Source of the DNA: Flavobacteriales bacterium
Lineage (GTDB): Bacteria; Bacteroidota; Bacteroidia; Flavobacteriales_E; Vicingaceae
NCBI GenBank assembly: GCA_002402165.1
Contig: NVVI01000003.1
Coordinates: forward strand, 5,815-15,285
Direction: 5' to 3'
DNA length: 9,471 nucleotides
Numbering within the stretch: the first letter of the stretch is position 1; the number at the start of each line of letters is the position of its first letter. Below the pieces are notes generated by a model that made no database searches, was not told where the DNA came from, and worked only from the letters and a program-made list of their open reading frames with translations. The translations under genes and the position numbers were made by a program. Shown in pieces: positions 1 through 6,702 of the stretch.

Positions 1-61
1 GGGTTTAAAATAATATTAACTGACTTTTTGATAGAATGTTAAATAGTGTTAAAATAAAGAG

Positions 62-91
62 TTTGGGTCATATTTTTAGGTCATACCCAAA
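62..91 (-). terminator. Possible second hairpin after the lipoprotein operon
   Basis: TTTGGGT at 62-68 pairs with ACCCAAA at 85-91, a 7 bp stem with a 16-base loop. Read on the minus strand it lies just past the hydrolase stop codon and is followed by a T-rich stretch (CTCTTTATTTT). The loop side also holds a direct repeat, GGTCATA at 66-72 and 79-85, so the stem may be coincidental. It could act as a backup terminator, but the long loop makes this weak. Confidence 0.25.
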
Positions 92-116
92 TAAAGAAGT
101 ATGCTTACTTCTTTAT
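91..116 (-). terminator. Perfect hairpin spanning the hydrolase stop codon, possible terminator
   Basis: An 11 bp perfect inverted repeat (91-101 with 106-116) has a 4-base loop. On the minus strand its rising arm carries the last codons (I-K-K) and the stop codon of the hydrolase gene, and it is followed by TTTGGG. The stem is mostly A-T, so it is thermodynamically modest, and no long U tract follows. A role as weak terminator or 3'-end stabiliser is inferred from its position. Confidence 0.4.
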
Positions 117-1001
117 AAACACATCAATATCGTTACAATAATTTTGAAACCCATACATAAGTGGAACATCACTATGATCTGAACCATTTATTTTATGGGC
201 TTCTTTATAACTTCCTTGGTAGTTGTTATATACAATTTGCCCATGAGTCTCTATATTTAAAAATAAATCATTAACCCCATGCATCCACATAAATGGTTGG
301 CTTATATTTTTAATCTCTTCTGCATTATCTATAGTTAAATTTGTAACAAAAGATGATGGCATTCCTAATACAGTTGCATCTTGAACCATTACAGCTACAG
401 AAGCGAATGGGGATTCTAAAATTAATTTAAATGGAACCATAGCCCTTGGTTTTGAAGTAAGTTCACAAGAAGGAGCTGACCCCATACTATAGCCATACAT
501 GACGAGTTTGTCGTTGGTCAAACCATTTCCTTTTAACCATTTTAATGCAGCATTTACATCTGCATACAATCCGTCTTCTGAGGGTTCTCCATCACTCAAT
601 CCATATCCTCTGTAGTCAACCATCATAACACCATAATTATTTTTACTACCGCAATTAGCCAATAGCTTTGCTCTTTGCCAATAATAATCCATATGATTAG
701 AATTTCCATGGCAATACATAATAACTGTATCAACACTTATGGTATTTGTTTCTCCAATGTAAATAGCATATATTGTTGTTGGATTTGATTCTGATGGCGA
801 TTGAGAATTTAATGTGAATATTTTTATCAAATTGCTTGGTATAGCATAAGAAGCATCTAGCACAAAATGAACTTCTCCATCATAATTATCAAGTTTGTAT
901 TCTGTTATTTTATTGTCAGGGGAAAACAAGTTATCGTCTAACCTAAAGCAGCTACTCAATGTAACTGCAATAATTGTATATGTAATTAGTTTCTTCATCA
1001 T
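105..1001 (-). CDS. Exported alpha/beta-hydrolase lipoprotein
   Basis: The 298-residue product starts with a lipoprotein signal: M-M-K-K, a hydrophobic stretch, then a lipobox L-S-S-C with Cys18 as the predicted lipidated residue. The mature protein is therefore expected to be membrane-anchored outside the cytoplasm. The rest is an alpha/beta-hydrolase fold of the serine peptidase/BEM46-like type. It has H-G-N at 98-100 (oxyanion region), D-Y-R-G-Y-G at 129-134, the nucleophile elbow G-Y-S-M-G with Ser172, then Asp245 and His276 completing a plausible triad. Length fits the family. Two adjacent ATG codons (999-1001 and 996-998) could each be the start. The gene begins one base after the stop of the upstream lipoprotein gene, so the two are probably co-translated. 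Substrate is unknown; an esterase, acyl hydrolase or peptidase would all fit. The hydrolase fold and export are clear, the specificity is not. Confidence 0.85.
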   Translation of the reverse strand: MMKKLITYTIIAVTLSSCFRLDDNLFSPDNKITEYKLDNYDGEVHFVLDASYAIPSNLIKIFTLNSQSPSESNPTTIYAIYIGETNTISVDTVIMYCHGNSNHMDYYWQRAKLLANCGSKNNYGVMMVDYRGYGLSDGEPSEDGLYADVNAALKWLKGNGLTNDKLVMYGYSMGSAPSCELTSKPRAMVPFKLILESPFASVAVMVQDATVLGMPSSFVTNLTIDNAEEIKNISQPFMWMHGVNDLFLNIETHGQIVYNNYQGSYKEAHKINGSDHSDVPLMYGFQNYCNDIDVFIKK

Positions 1002-1002
1002 T

Positions 1003-1674
1003 TTAAAATTTTCTTGTAAAACTCACGTAGATACCCACCGCGCCTTTACCATTAATTCCTTTATAATCTACCACGCCTGGTTCGTTATCTTTATATGGCA
1101 CCAAATATTTAATCTCTATATTATGATTCCATTTTTTTCTAACATTAGTATATCCAATTTGAGGATTTATTATCCAACGGTTGGTTTGATCTTGATCATG
1201 TGCTTTTTTATCAGACAACTCAAACCAGTTGTCTACTCCTAAATACACAAAACTTTTTTTTGGCTTAATATCCCAATACATGTTAACATCAACTTGAGGC
1301 CACAATTTAAAATTTCCTTCCCATTTATCATAAGCCATATTAATAGCTGGTGTCACACTAAAACCAATTCTAACACTGTCATTATAATAAATATTATAAC
1401 AAGCTCCTATATCGGTTTGTATAACTCCAAACAACAAAGATGTAGTATGAATGCTTCCAAACACAGTAGTTTTTTCGGAAACTCCTTGTGCATATATTAT
1501 TGATGTAAACGGTATAGGAATAGTTGTTCCTGCAAAACCAATTAATGGGCCACCTAAATGGGCGCCTATGGTTTTTTGCCCTTTATCTAAAGGTCTTACT
1601 ATTCTAGATGGCATACAAGAGAATAGGTGAAATACTAGTATCCAAGCTATTATAATGTAATTTATTCTTTTCAT
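1003..1674 (-). CDS. Predicted lipoprotein with beta-barrel-like character, unknown function
   Basis: I do not recognise a named family. The 223-residue product has a type II signal peptide: M-K-R, a hydrophobic core, and L-F-S-C with Cys20 as the likely lipidated residue. The mature part consists of alternating hydrophobic and polar beta-type segments rich in Gly, Tyr, Trp and Phe (for example around 85-115, 142-152, 167-176 and 184-192). It ends in Phe, as many outer-membrane barrels do. This resembles small porin-like or 'outer membrane beta-barrel' proteins of Bacteroidota, although a lipid anchor on a barrel is not the usual arrangement. It is the first gene of a two-gene minus-strand unit, with the hydrolase starting one base after its stop. 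The start at 1674 is chosen because the signal peptide begins there. Pairing with an exported hydrolase suggests a shared envelope role, which is inference. Confidence 0.7.
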   Translation of the reverse strand: MKRINYIIIAWILVFHLFSCMPSRIVRPLDKGQKTIGAHLGGPLIGFAGTTIPIPFTSIIYAQGVSEKTTVFGSIHTTSLLFGVIQTDIGACYNIYYNDSVRIGFSVTPAINMAYDKWEGNFKLWPQVDVNMYWDIKPKKSFVYLGVDNWFELSDKKAHDQDQTNRWIINPQIGYTNVRKKWNHNIEIKYLVPYKDNEPGVVDYKGINGKGAVGIYVSFTRKF

Positions 1675-1842
1675 TTCCCAAATATAAATTTATCGACTCA
1701 ATAATATGCCTTTTTTTTAGCCTTATTATCTTAATTAAACATAATTTTCATTGTTAATAAATACTGACTTTTTTTAAATATATAAAATCTCATAGATTCA
1801 TATTTTGAATACATTTACTAAGCTTATTACTGACTTTATATT
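1675..1842. other. Divergent intergenic region with repeated TACTGACTTT word
   Basis: This AT-rich spacer separates the minus-strand lipoprotein operon from the plus-strand 505-residue protein gene, so it should hold promoters for both directions. TACTGACTTT occurs at 1762-1771 and again at 1828-1837, the second copy ending five bases before the ATG at 1843. A related ACTGACTTTT occurs at 19-28. I found no TTG/TAnnTTTG pair with proper spacing on either strand, so the promoters are not assigned. Confidence 0.35.
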
Positions 1843-3360
1843 ATGGATAAATTACAAGAACTTATCAATACCTTATCCGAAGATGATAAGAGAGAGTTTA
1901 GAGTTTTTATCAATAGACAAAAAAGTAAAAAGCACAGAAAGGATTTAGATTTATTTGAATTGATTGCTGTCAACGTTGATGCTATAGAAATTCAAAATAA
2001 TTTATACAAAACTCCAAATAAAGTTGCTTACCACACTCTCAGAAAGAGGCTCTTGAAACACCTAACAGACTTTATAGTATTAAAACAAATTGATGATGAC
2101 ACAACAGCAACATCTGCGATTACTGGATTAATTTCTTTAGCTACTTATTTGTTTAAAAATAAAAGTTATGAATTTGCCTGGCGAACACTTACAAAAGCAG
2201 AGCAAACAGCAATAGATAATGAACATTATGAATTACTAAACGCCATTTACCAAATACAAATAGAAGAATCGGATAACGAGTTTGCTCCTAACATAACTGA
2301 TATTTATAATAAATGGGAAACCAATAAAGTATTGGTTGATGAAAATGAAAAAACTAACATTGCTTATAATTTTATTAAAAAAGAAATTAACGAGTTTATT
2401 TTAAAAGGAGAAAACAAAGACATAAATCAAATTATCGAAAGCTTACTTACAAAATATAAGCTCAATAATATTGTATTTAAACGCCCCGAAATTTTATACA
2501 AAGTATTAGATCTTACAAGAAAGGTAATGCTTTCTAAAAAAGATTTTTACAATTTCGAGCCTTATATTATTAAGATGTATAAAGAGCTTGTTGCTAAACA
2601 TGGGTTTTCTAAAAAGAATCATTTCTATAAAATTCATATCCTATATATGATTGCACACATCCTTTATAGAAATAGGAAATTTAAAAACTCTAACACCTAT
2701 TTAGATAAAATGAAAGCTAGCATGCTTGAGCATAATAAATCATATTACAAACAGTTTTACCCTAAATACATTATGCTTTCGGCAGCTAATTTTACCTTTC
2801 TAAATAAAAATGGTAAATCTATTAATCTTCTTAATGACATTAAATCATCCATTTTCAAGAAGCTACCAATTGAAGATCAATTAAATATTAAAATGAATTT
2901 ATCTATTTATTACGGCTACGCTAATGAATACAAAAAGTGCAATTTCATTATTCAAACCCTAAACCACTCTGACAATTGGTTAACAAAAAAAATGGGAGTA
3001 GAATGGGTTATGAAAAAAAATATGATTGAAATAATGATTCAATACGAATTAGAAAACTTTGAAATTGCTTTAAACCGAATTAGATCTTTTGAGCGAAATT
3101 TTACACAACTATTTAGTCATCCTATTTATGCAAGAGCAAACGAGTTTATCCAAACAGTAAAATCGATTCTTAATAATCCTTCAATTATTAAAGATGTTAA
3201 TTTCATAGATAAAGTTACAGCCTCATTAGTTAAAATCCCTTTTGAACAAGAGGACCTACAAGCCATGGGGTTTTATGCATGGCTTAAAGCTAAAATGCTA
3301 AACAAAAACTCATATACTGTTTTATTAGATATTGTTAATCAAAACAAAAACAACAATTAA
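1843..3360 (+). CDS. Uncharacterised all-helical (TPR-like) cytoplasmic protein
   Basis: The 505-residue product has no signal peptide or membrane segment and is very rich in Lys, Asn, Ile and Glu. It begins with a short helix pattern in which 'L-S-E-D-D-K-R-E-F' (11-19) is followed by a basic stretch (24-33) and an L-F-E-L helix. This resembles the N-terminus of a set of large hypothetical helical proteins in flavobacteria, recalled from general familiarity and not searched. From about residue 95 to the end the sequence reads as successive amphipathic helices with aromatic/Ala spacing like degenerate tetratricopeptide repeats (for example around 95-140, 258-292 and 350-420). No catalytic motif is visible. 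Its stop is followed after 18 bases by the diadenylate cyclase gene on the same strand, so co-transcription is likely. A scaffold or regulatory protein for that enzyme is possible but inferred only from position. Confidence 0.8.
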   Translation: MDKLQELINTLSEDDKREFRVFINRQKSKKHRKDLDLFELIAVNVDAIEIQNNLYKTPNKVAYHTLRKRLLKHLTDFIVLKQIDDDTTATSAITGLISLATYLFKNKSYEFAWRTLTKAEQTAIDNEHYELLNAIYQIQIEESDNEFAPNITDIYNKWETNKVLVDENEKTNIAYNFIKKEINEFILKGENKDINQIIESLLTKYKLNNIVFKRPEILYKVLDLTRKVMLSKKDFYNFEPYIIKMYKELVAKHGFSKKNHFYKIHILYMIAHILYRNRKFKNSNTYLDKMKASMLEHNKSYYKQFYPKYIMLSAANFTFLNKNGKSINLLNDIKSSIFKKLPIEDQLNIKMNLSIYYGYANEYKKCNFIIQTLNHSDNWLTKKMGVEWVMKKNMIEIMIQYELENFEIALNRIRSFERNFTQLFSHPIYARANEFIQTVKSILNNPSIIKDVNFIDKVTASLVKIPFEQEDLQAMGFYAWLKAKMLNKNSYTVLLDIVNQNKNNN

Positions 3361-3378
3361 AATGCTACTTTTGATTTT

Positions 3379-4170
3379 ATGATTAACTCACTTCTTTTCA
3401 TAACATTTAGATGGTTAGATGTAGTCGATATTTTATTGGTTGCTATTATTATGTTTCAACTATACAAATTGGTAAAAGGAACAGTGGCTATTCAAATTTT
3501 TCTTGGGATACTTGCTATTTATCTTTTCTGGAAAATTGTAGAAGCTCTACAAATGGAATTATTAAGTGAAATTTTAGGCCAATTTATTGGAGTTGGAGTT
3601 TTGGCTCTTATTATTGTATTTCAGCAAGAAATTCGAAGGTTTTTATTGTTGATTGGTAATAACAGTTTCTTTTCTGGAAAAAGAAGTGGGAGAATTATGA
3701 AAATGTTAAACCCTAATGTTACTGGAAAGGAGAAGCTAAGCATCAATCAAATTATTATTGCCTCAAAAAATTTATCCAACACAAAAACTGGAGCCTTAAT
3801 TATTTTGGATTTAAAATCAGAATTAAAGTACTATTCCAATACTGGCGAAAGAATTAACGCTACTTTATCATCTGCTATTTTGGAATCTATTTTCTTTAAA
3901 AATAGTCCTTTACATGATGGTGGTGTAATTATAGAAAATAATACCATTGCTGCTGCAAGATGCATTTTACCCGTTTCAGAAAATCAAGAATTCCCTTCTC
4001 ACTTTGGATTAAGACACCGTGCTGCTGCTGGAATTACAGAGACATCTCGTTCTGTCGCTATCATTATTTCTGAAGAAACAGGAAAGATATCTTTGGCTAA
4101 AGAAGGCAGAATCAACTACAACATTTCTATCGAGGAACTAAAAGAACTATTAATTTCCGAAACAAAATAA
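3379..4170 (+). CDS. cdaA: Membrane diadenylate cyclase CdaA (c-di-AMP synthase)
   Basis: This enzyme condenses two ATP into the second messenger c-di-AMP. The 263-residue length and layout match the CdaA class: three N-terminal membrane segments (about 7-30, 34-55 and 62-84), a conserved F-Q-Q-E-I-R-R-F segment at 81-88, then a cytoplasmic DAC (DisA_N) domain from about 115 to 240. The ATP-binding motifs are S-P-L-H-D-G-G at 176-182, where most family members have D-G-A, and L-R-H-R-A-A at 211-216, followed by S-E-E-T at 231-234. The Ala to Gly change is at position 182 (3922-3924). The gene follows the helical-protein gene by 18 bases. In many Bacteroidota cdaA sits beside folP, which is absent here. 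No terminator is seen before the paaZ promoter candidate. Function is firmly assigned by family; the effect of the motif change is unknown. Confidence 0.95.
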   Translation: MINSLLFITFRWLDVVDILLVAIIMFQLYKLVKGTVAIQIFLGILAIYLFWKIVEALQMELLSEILGQFIGVGVLALIIVFQQEIRRFLLLIGNNSFFSGKRSGRIMKMLNPNVTGKEKLSINQIIIASKNLSNTKTGALIILDLKSELKYYSNTGERINATLSSAILESIFFKNSPLHDGGVIIENNTIAAARCILPVSENQEFPSHFGLRHRAAAGITETSRSVAIIISEETGKISLAKEGRINYNISIEELKELLISETK

Positions 4171-4184
4171 GCTCTCCTTTTCTA

Positions 4185-4215
4185 TTGTTTAATTCGTGAT
4201 AAACTCCTAATTTAG
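4185..4215 (+). promoter_or_regulatory. Candidate Bacteroidota-type promoter for the paaZ operon
   Basis: TTG at 4185-4187 (the -33 element) is separated by 20 bases from TAATTTAG at 4208-4215, which matches five of the six fixed bases of the TAnnTTTG -7 element. Transcription would start near 4222 and leave a short leader before the ATG at 4238. Spacing and position suit an independent promoter for the catabolic operon downstream of cdaA. Such motifs arise by chance in AT-rich DNA, so this is a candidate only. Confidence 0.45.
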
Positions 4216-4237
4216 TTGCCCTAAAAACACCAATTTT

Positions 4238-6310
4238 ATGAAGACAAAAAATTATGCTCAAGGCAAATGGATAGAAGGAGAAGGAGAAGGAAAGCCTTTA
4301 TATCATGCAATAACTGGAGAACAATTAGCAACTGCATCGAGTAAAGGATTAGACTTTGCTGCCATGATGGATTATGCAAGAACTGTTGGTGGACCAGCAT
4401 TAGCTAAAATGACTTTTCAAGAAAGAGGATTAATGCTAAAAGCATTGGCTCTACATTTAATGAGCATTAAAAAGAAATTTTACCCAGTAAGTGCTCAAAC
4501 CGGAGCAACAAGAGTTGATAGCTGGATAGACATTGAAGGAGGTATTGGAAATGTTTTTGCCAATGCAAGTTTAAGAAGACAATTTGGTGACCAACCATTT
4601 TATGTTGATGGAGAAATGGCTCCACTCTCAAAAGAAGGAACTTTTATTGGACACCATATTATGGTTCCTAAACAAGGAGTTGCTATTCATATTAACGCAT
4701 TTAATTTTCCTGTTTGGGGAATGTTAGAAAAAGTAGCCGTAAACTTTATGGCTGGCGTTCCTGCCATTGTAAAACCTGCAACCATTACTTGTTATTTAAC
4801 AGAGTTAATGGTAAAGGAAATTGTTGATTCTGGGATTTTACCAGAAGGAGCTTTACAGCTAATTTGTGGCTCTGCCAATGGAATTATTGATCACGTAACC
4901 AGTCAGGATATTGTAACCTTTACAGGTTCTGCTACTACAGGAAAAATGTTAAAGGCGCATCCAAGACTTTTAGAAGAAGCTGTTCCTTTTAACATGGAAG
5001 CTGATTCTTTAAATGCATCAATCTTAGGAGAAGACGCTATTCCTGGAACTGAAGAATTCGATTTGTTCATTAAAGAGGTGCAACGTGAAATGACAGTAAA
5101 AGCTGGTCAAAAATGTACTGCTATTCGTAGAATTATTGTTCCAGAAAAATTAGTTGAAGATGTTCAAATTTCTTTAGGACAACGATTGGCAAAAACTATT
5201 ATTGGTGACCCTGCTATTGAAGGAGTTAGAATGGGTTCATTAGCTGGGCAAGAACAAGTTGCAGAAGTAAAAGAAAGAGTAGAACAATTAGCAAAATCAC
5301 AAGAAATTGTTTTTGGAGATTTAAATAATTTTGAAGTAACAGGAGCTGATAAAGATAAAGGAGCTTTCTTATCTCCTATTCTATTTTTAAATACAGATCC
5401 TTTTAAAAATACAGATTGCCATAACATTGAGGCATTTGGTCCAGTTTCTACTATTATGCCTTATAAAGACCTAAATGAAGCCATTGAATTAGCAAATATG
5501 GGTAAAGGTTCTTTGGTTTGCTCTATTATAACTAATGATGATAAAATTGCGAAAGAATTTGTAATGGGAGCTGCTCCTATGCACGGTAGAATTTTAATTT
5601 TAAACGCTGCTTGTGCTAAAGAAAGTACTGGACATGGTTCTCCAATGCCCCAATTAACACATGGTGGTCCTGGTCGTGCTGGTGGTGGTGAAGAAATGGG
5701 TGGTAAACGTGGAATTATGCATTACTTACAACGCACTGCAATACAAGGTTCTCCAACTATGCTAACTAAGGTTACTGAACAATACCAATATGGTGGAGAA
5801 CAGACCATAACTAAAGAACATGTTTTTCAAAAATATTTTGAAGAAATCCAAGTTGGAGATACAGTTATAACTGATAAACATGAAATAGTACCAGAAAACA
5901 TCACTGATTTTGCAGCATTAAGTGGAGACCACTTTTATGCTCATGTTGACCCCGACTCTTTAGACGGAACCATTTTTGAACAAAATGTAGCTCACGGTTA
6001 TTATGTATTATCACGAGCAGCAGGTTTGTTTGTTGATGGGCCAAAAGGACCAGTTTTATTGAACTATGGTATAGATGAATGTCGTTTTACAAAACCTGTT
6101 TATCCAGGCATGACAATTGGTGTTCGTTTTACTTGTAAAGAGAAAATTTCTCAAGAGAAAAAAGTAGCAGCCGAAGGGGAGGTTTTAGACAAAGGTATGG
6201 ACATCAAAAAAGGAATTGTAAAATTTTTAGTTGATGTTTATGACGAAACTGGAGAAACCGTAGCTTTGGCAACTATCTTAACAATGATAAAATTTAAAAA
6301 TCAAGACTAA
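4238..6310 (+). CDS. paaZ: PaaZ: oxepin-CoA hydrolase / 3-oxo-5,6-dehydrosuberyl-CoA semialdehyde dehydrogenase
   Basis: This bifunctional enzyme of aerobic phenylacetate catabolism opens the oxepin-CoA ring and oxidises the resulting aldehyde to 3-oxo-5,6-dehydrosuberyl-CoA. The 690-residue product has the usual two domains. The N-terminal aldehyde dehydrogenase (about 1-520) shows F-N-F-P-V-W-G at 155-161, the cofactor loop F-T-G-S at 228-231, general base Glu254 in M-E-A-D, and nucleophile Cys293 in G-Q-K-C. The C-terminal MaoC-like (R)-hydratase domain (about 530-685) shows S-G-D-H-F-Y-A-H at 562-569; Asp564 and His569 match the catalytic pair of the E. coli enzyme in spacing. All key residues are present, so both activities are expected. 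The stop overlaps the next start by one base (TAATG at 6308-6312). Epoxidase (paaABCDE) and ligase (paaK) genes are not in the window. Confidence 0.95.
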   Translation: MKTKNYAQGKWIEGEGEGKPLYHAITGEQLATASSKGLDFAAMMDYARTVGGPALAKMTFQERGLMLKALALHLMSIKKKFYPVSAQTGATRVDSWIDIEGGIGNVFANASLRRQFGDQPFYVDGEMAPLSKEGTFIGHHIMVPKQGVAIHINAFNFPVWGMLEKVAVNFMAGVPAIVKPATITCYLTELMVKEIVDSGILPEGALQLICGSANGIIDHVTSQDIVTFTGSATTGKMLKAHPRLLEEAVPFNMEADSLNASILGEDAIPGTEEFDLFIKEVQREMTVKAGQKCTAIRRIIVPEKLVEDVQISLGQRLAKTIIGDPAIEGVRMGSLAGQEQVAEVKERVEQLAKSQEIVFGDLNNFEVTGADKDKGAFLSPILFLNTDPFKNTDCHNIEAFGPVSTIMPYKDLNEAIELANMGKGSLVCSIITNDDKIAKEFVMGAAPMHGRILILNAACAKESTGHGSPMPQLTHGGPGRAGGGEEMGGKRGIMHYLQRTAIQGSPTMLTKVTEQYQYGGEQTITKEHVFQKYFEEIQVGDTVITDKHEIVPENITDFAALSGDHFYAHVDPDSLDGTIFEQNVAHGYYVLSRAAGLFVDGPKGPVLLNYGIDECRFTKPVYPGMTIGVRFTCKEKISQEKKVAAEGEVLDKGMDIKKGIVKFLVDVYDETGETVALATILTMIKFKNQD

Positions 6311-6702
6311 TGGCATTACAATCACTTACCCCAAACCTTATGGTAAACGATGTAGAAGAAACTATCGAATACTATACTGATGTTTTAGGATTCACCTTAT
6401 TAATGACTGTTCCGGAAACTGGAAAATTAGATTGGGCAATGGTTAAACGAAATGAAGTAGTCATGATGTTTCAATCTGCAAAAAGCTTAAAAGAAGGTCT
6501 ACCAAGATTAGCCGGAGAAAAACCTGGAGGAGGATTAACCTTTTACATTAAAGTAGACAGAGTAACTGAAATACACGAAGAATTGTTTGACAATGAAGTA
6601 GAAATTATTTCGGATTTAGACAGCACTTTTTACAATACCATTGAATTCTCTATAGTAGATATTAATGGTTACATACTCACTTTTTCAGAGGACCAAGAAT
6701 AA
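6310..6702 (+). CDS. VOC-superfamily (glyoxalase/bleomycin-resistance fold) protein
   Basis: This 130-residue protein has the vicinal-oxygen-chelate fold, seen as two beta-alpha-beta-beta-beta modules: T-P-N-L-M-V (7-12), 'E-T-I-E-Y-Y-T-D-V-L-G-F' (17-28), then L-T-F-Y-I-K-V (76-82) and the closing D-I-N-G-Y-I-L-T-F (117-125). At places where metal-dependent members carry His and Glu ligands it has Asn9 and Thr124. It may therefore not bind metal in the standard way and could be a binding or sequestering protein, as in the bleomycin-resistance type. It sits between paaZ and a crotonase gene with one-base TAATG overlaps on both sides, so its synthesis is coupled to the pathway enzymes. That argues for a role on a phenylacetate-pathway thioester or by-product. 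The fold is fairly sure; the substrate is unknown. Confidence 0.85.
   Translation: MALQSLTPNLMVNDVEETIEYYTDVLGFTLLMTVPETGKLDWAMVKRNEVVMMFQSAKSLKEGLPRLAGEKPGGGLTFYIKVDRVTEIHEELFDNEVEIISDLDSTFYNTIEFSIVDINGYILTFSEDQE

Noticed and set aside
895..1242. Plus-strand open frame of 115 codons
   Set aside because: It lies antisense across the two lipoprotein genes, both of which have clear signal peptides and good frames; its translation has no recognisable features.
1294..1503. Plus-strand open frame of 69 codons
   Set aside because: Entirely antisense within the 223-residue lipoprotein gene and of low-complexity Ser/Asn/Ile composition; a shadow frame.
1701..1730. Imperfect inverted repeat around an eight-T run in the divergent spacer, considered as a terminator
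   Set aside because: The T run lies in the loop rather than after the stem, the pairing is broken after six A-T pairs, and no gene ends there.
3366..3373. Exact TAnnTTTG word (TACTTTTG) just before the cdaA start, considered as its own promoter
   Set aside because: No TTG at about 20 bases upstream, and it would start transcription at or inside the start codon. Such words are expected several times by chance in a window this AT-rich; a similar TATATTTG at 1679-1686 (minus strand) was rejected for the same reason.
5164..5427. Minus-strand open frame of 87 codons
   Set aside because: Antisense inside the well-supported paaZ dehydrogenase domain, with no initiation context or domain.
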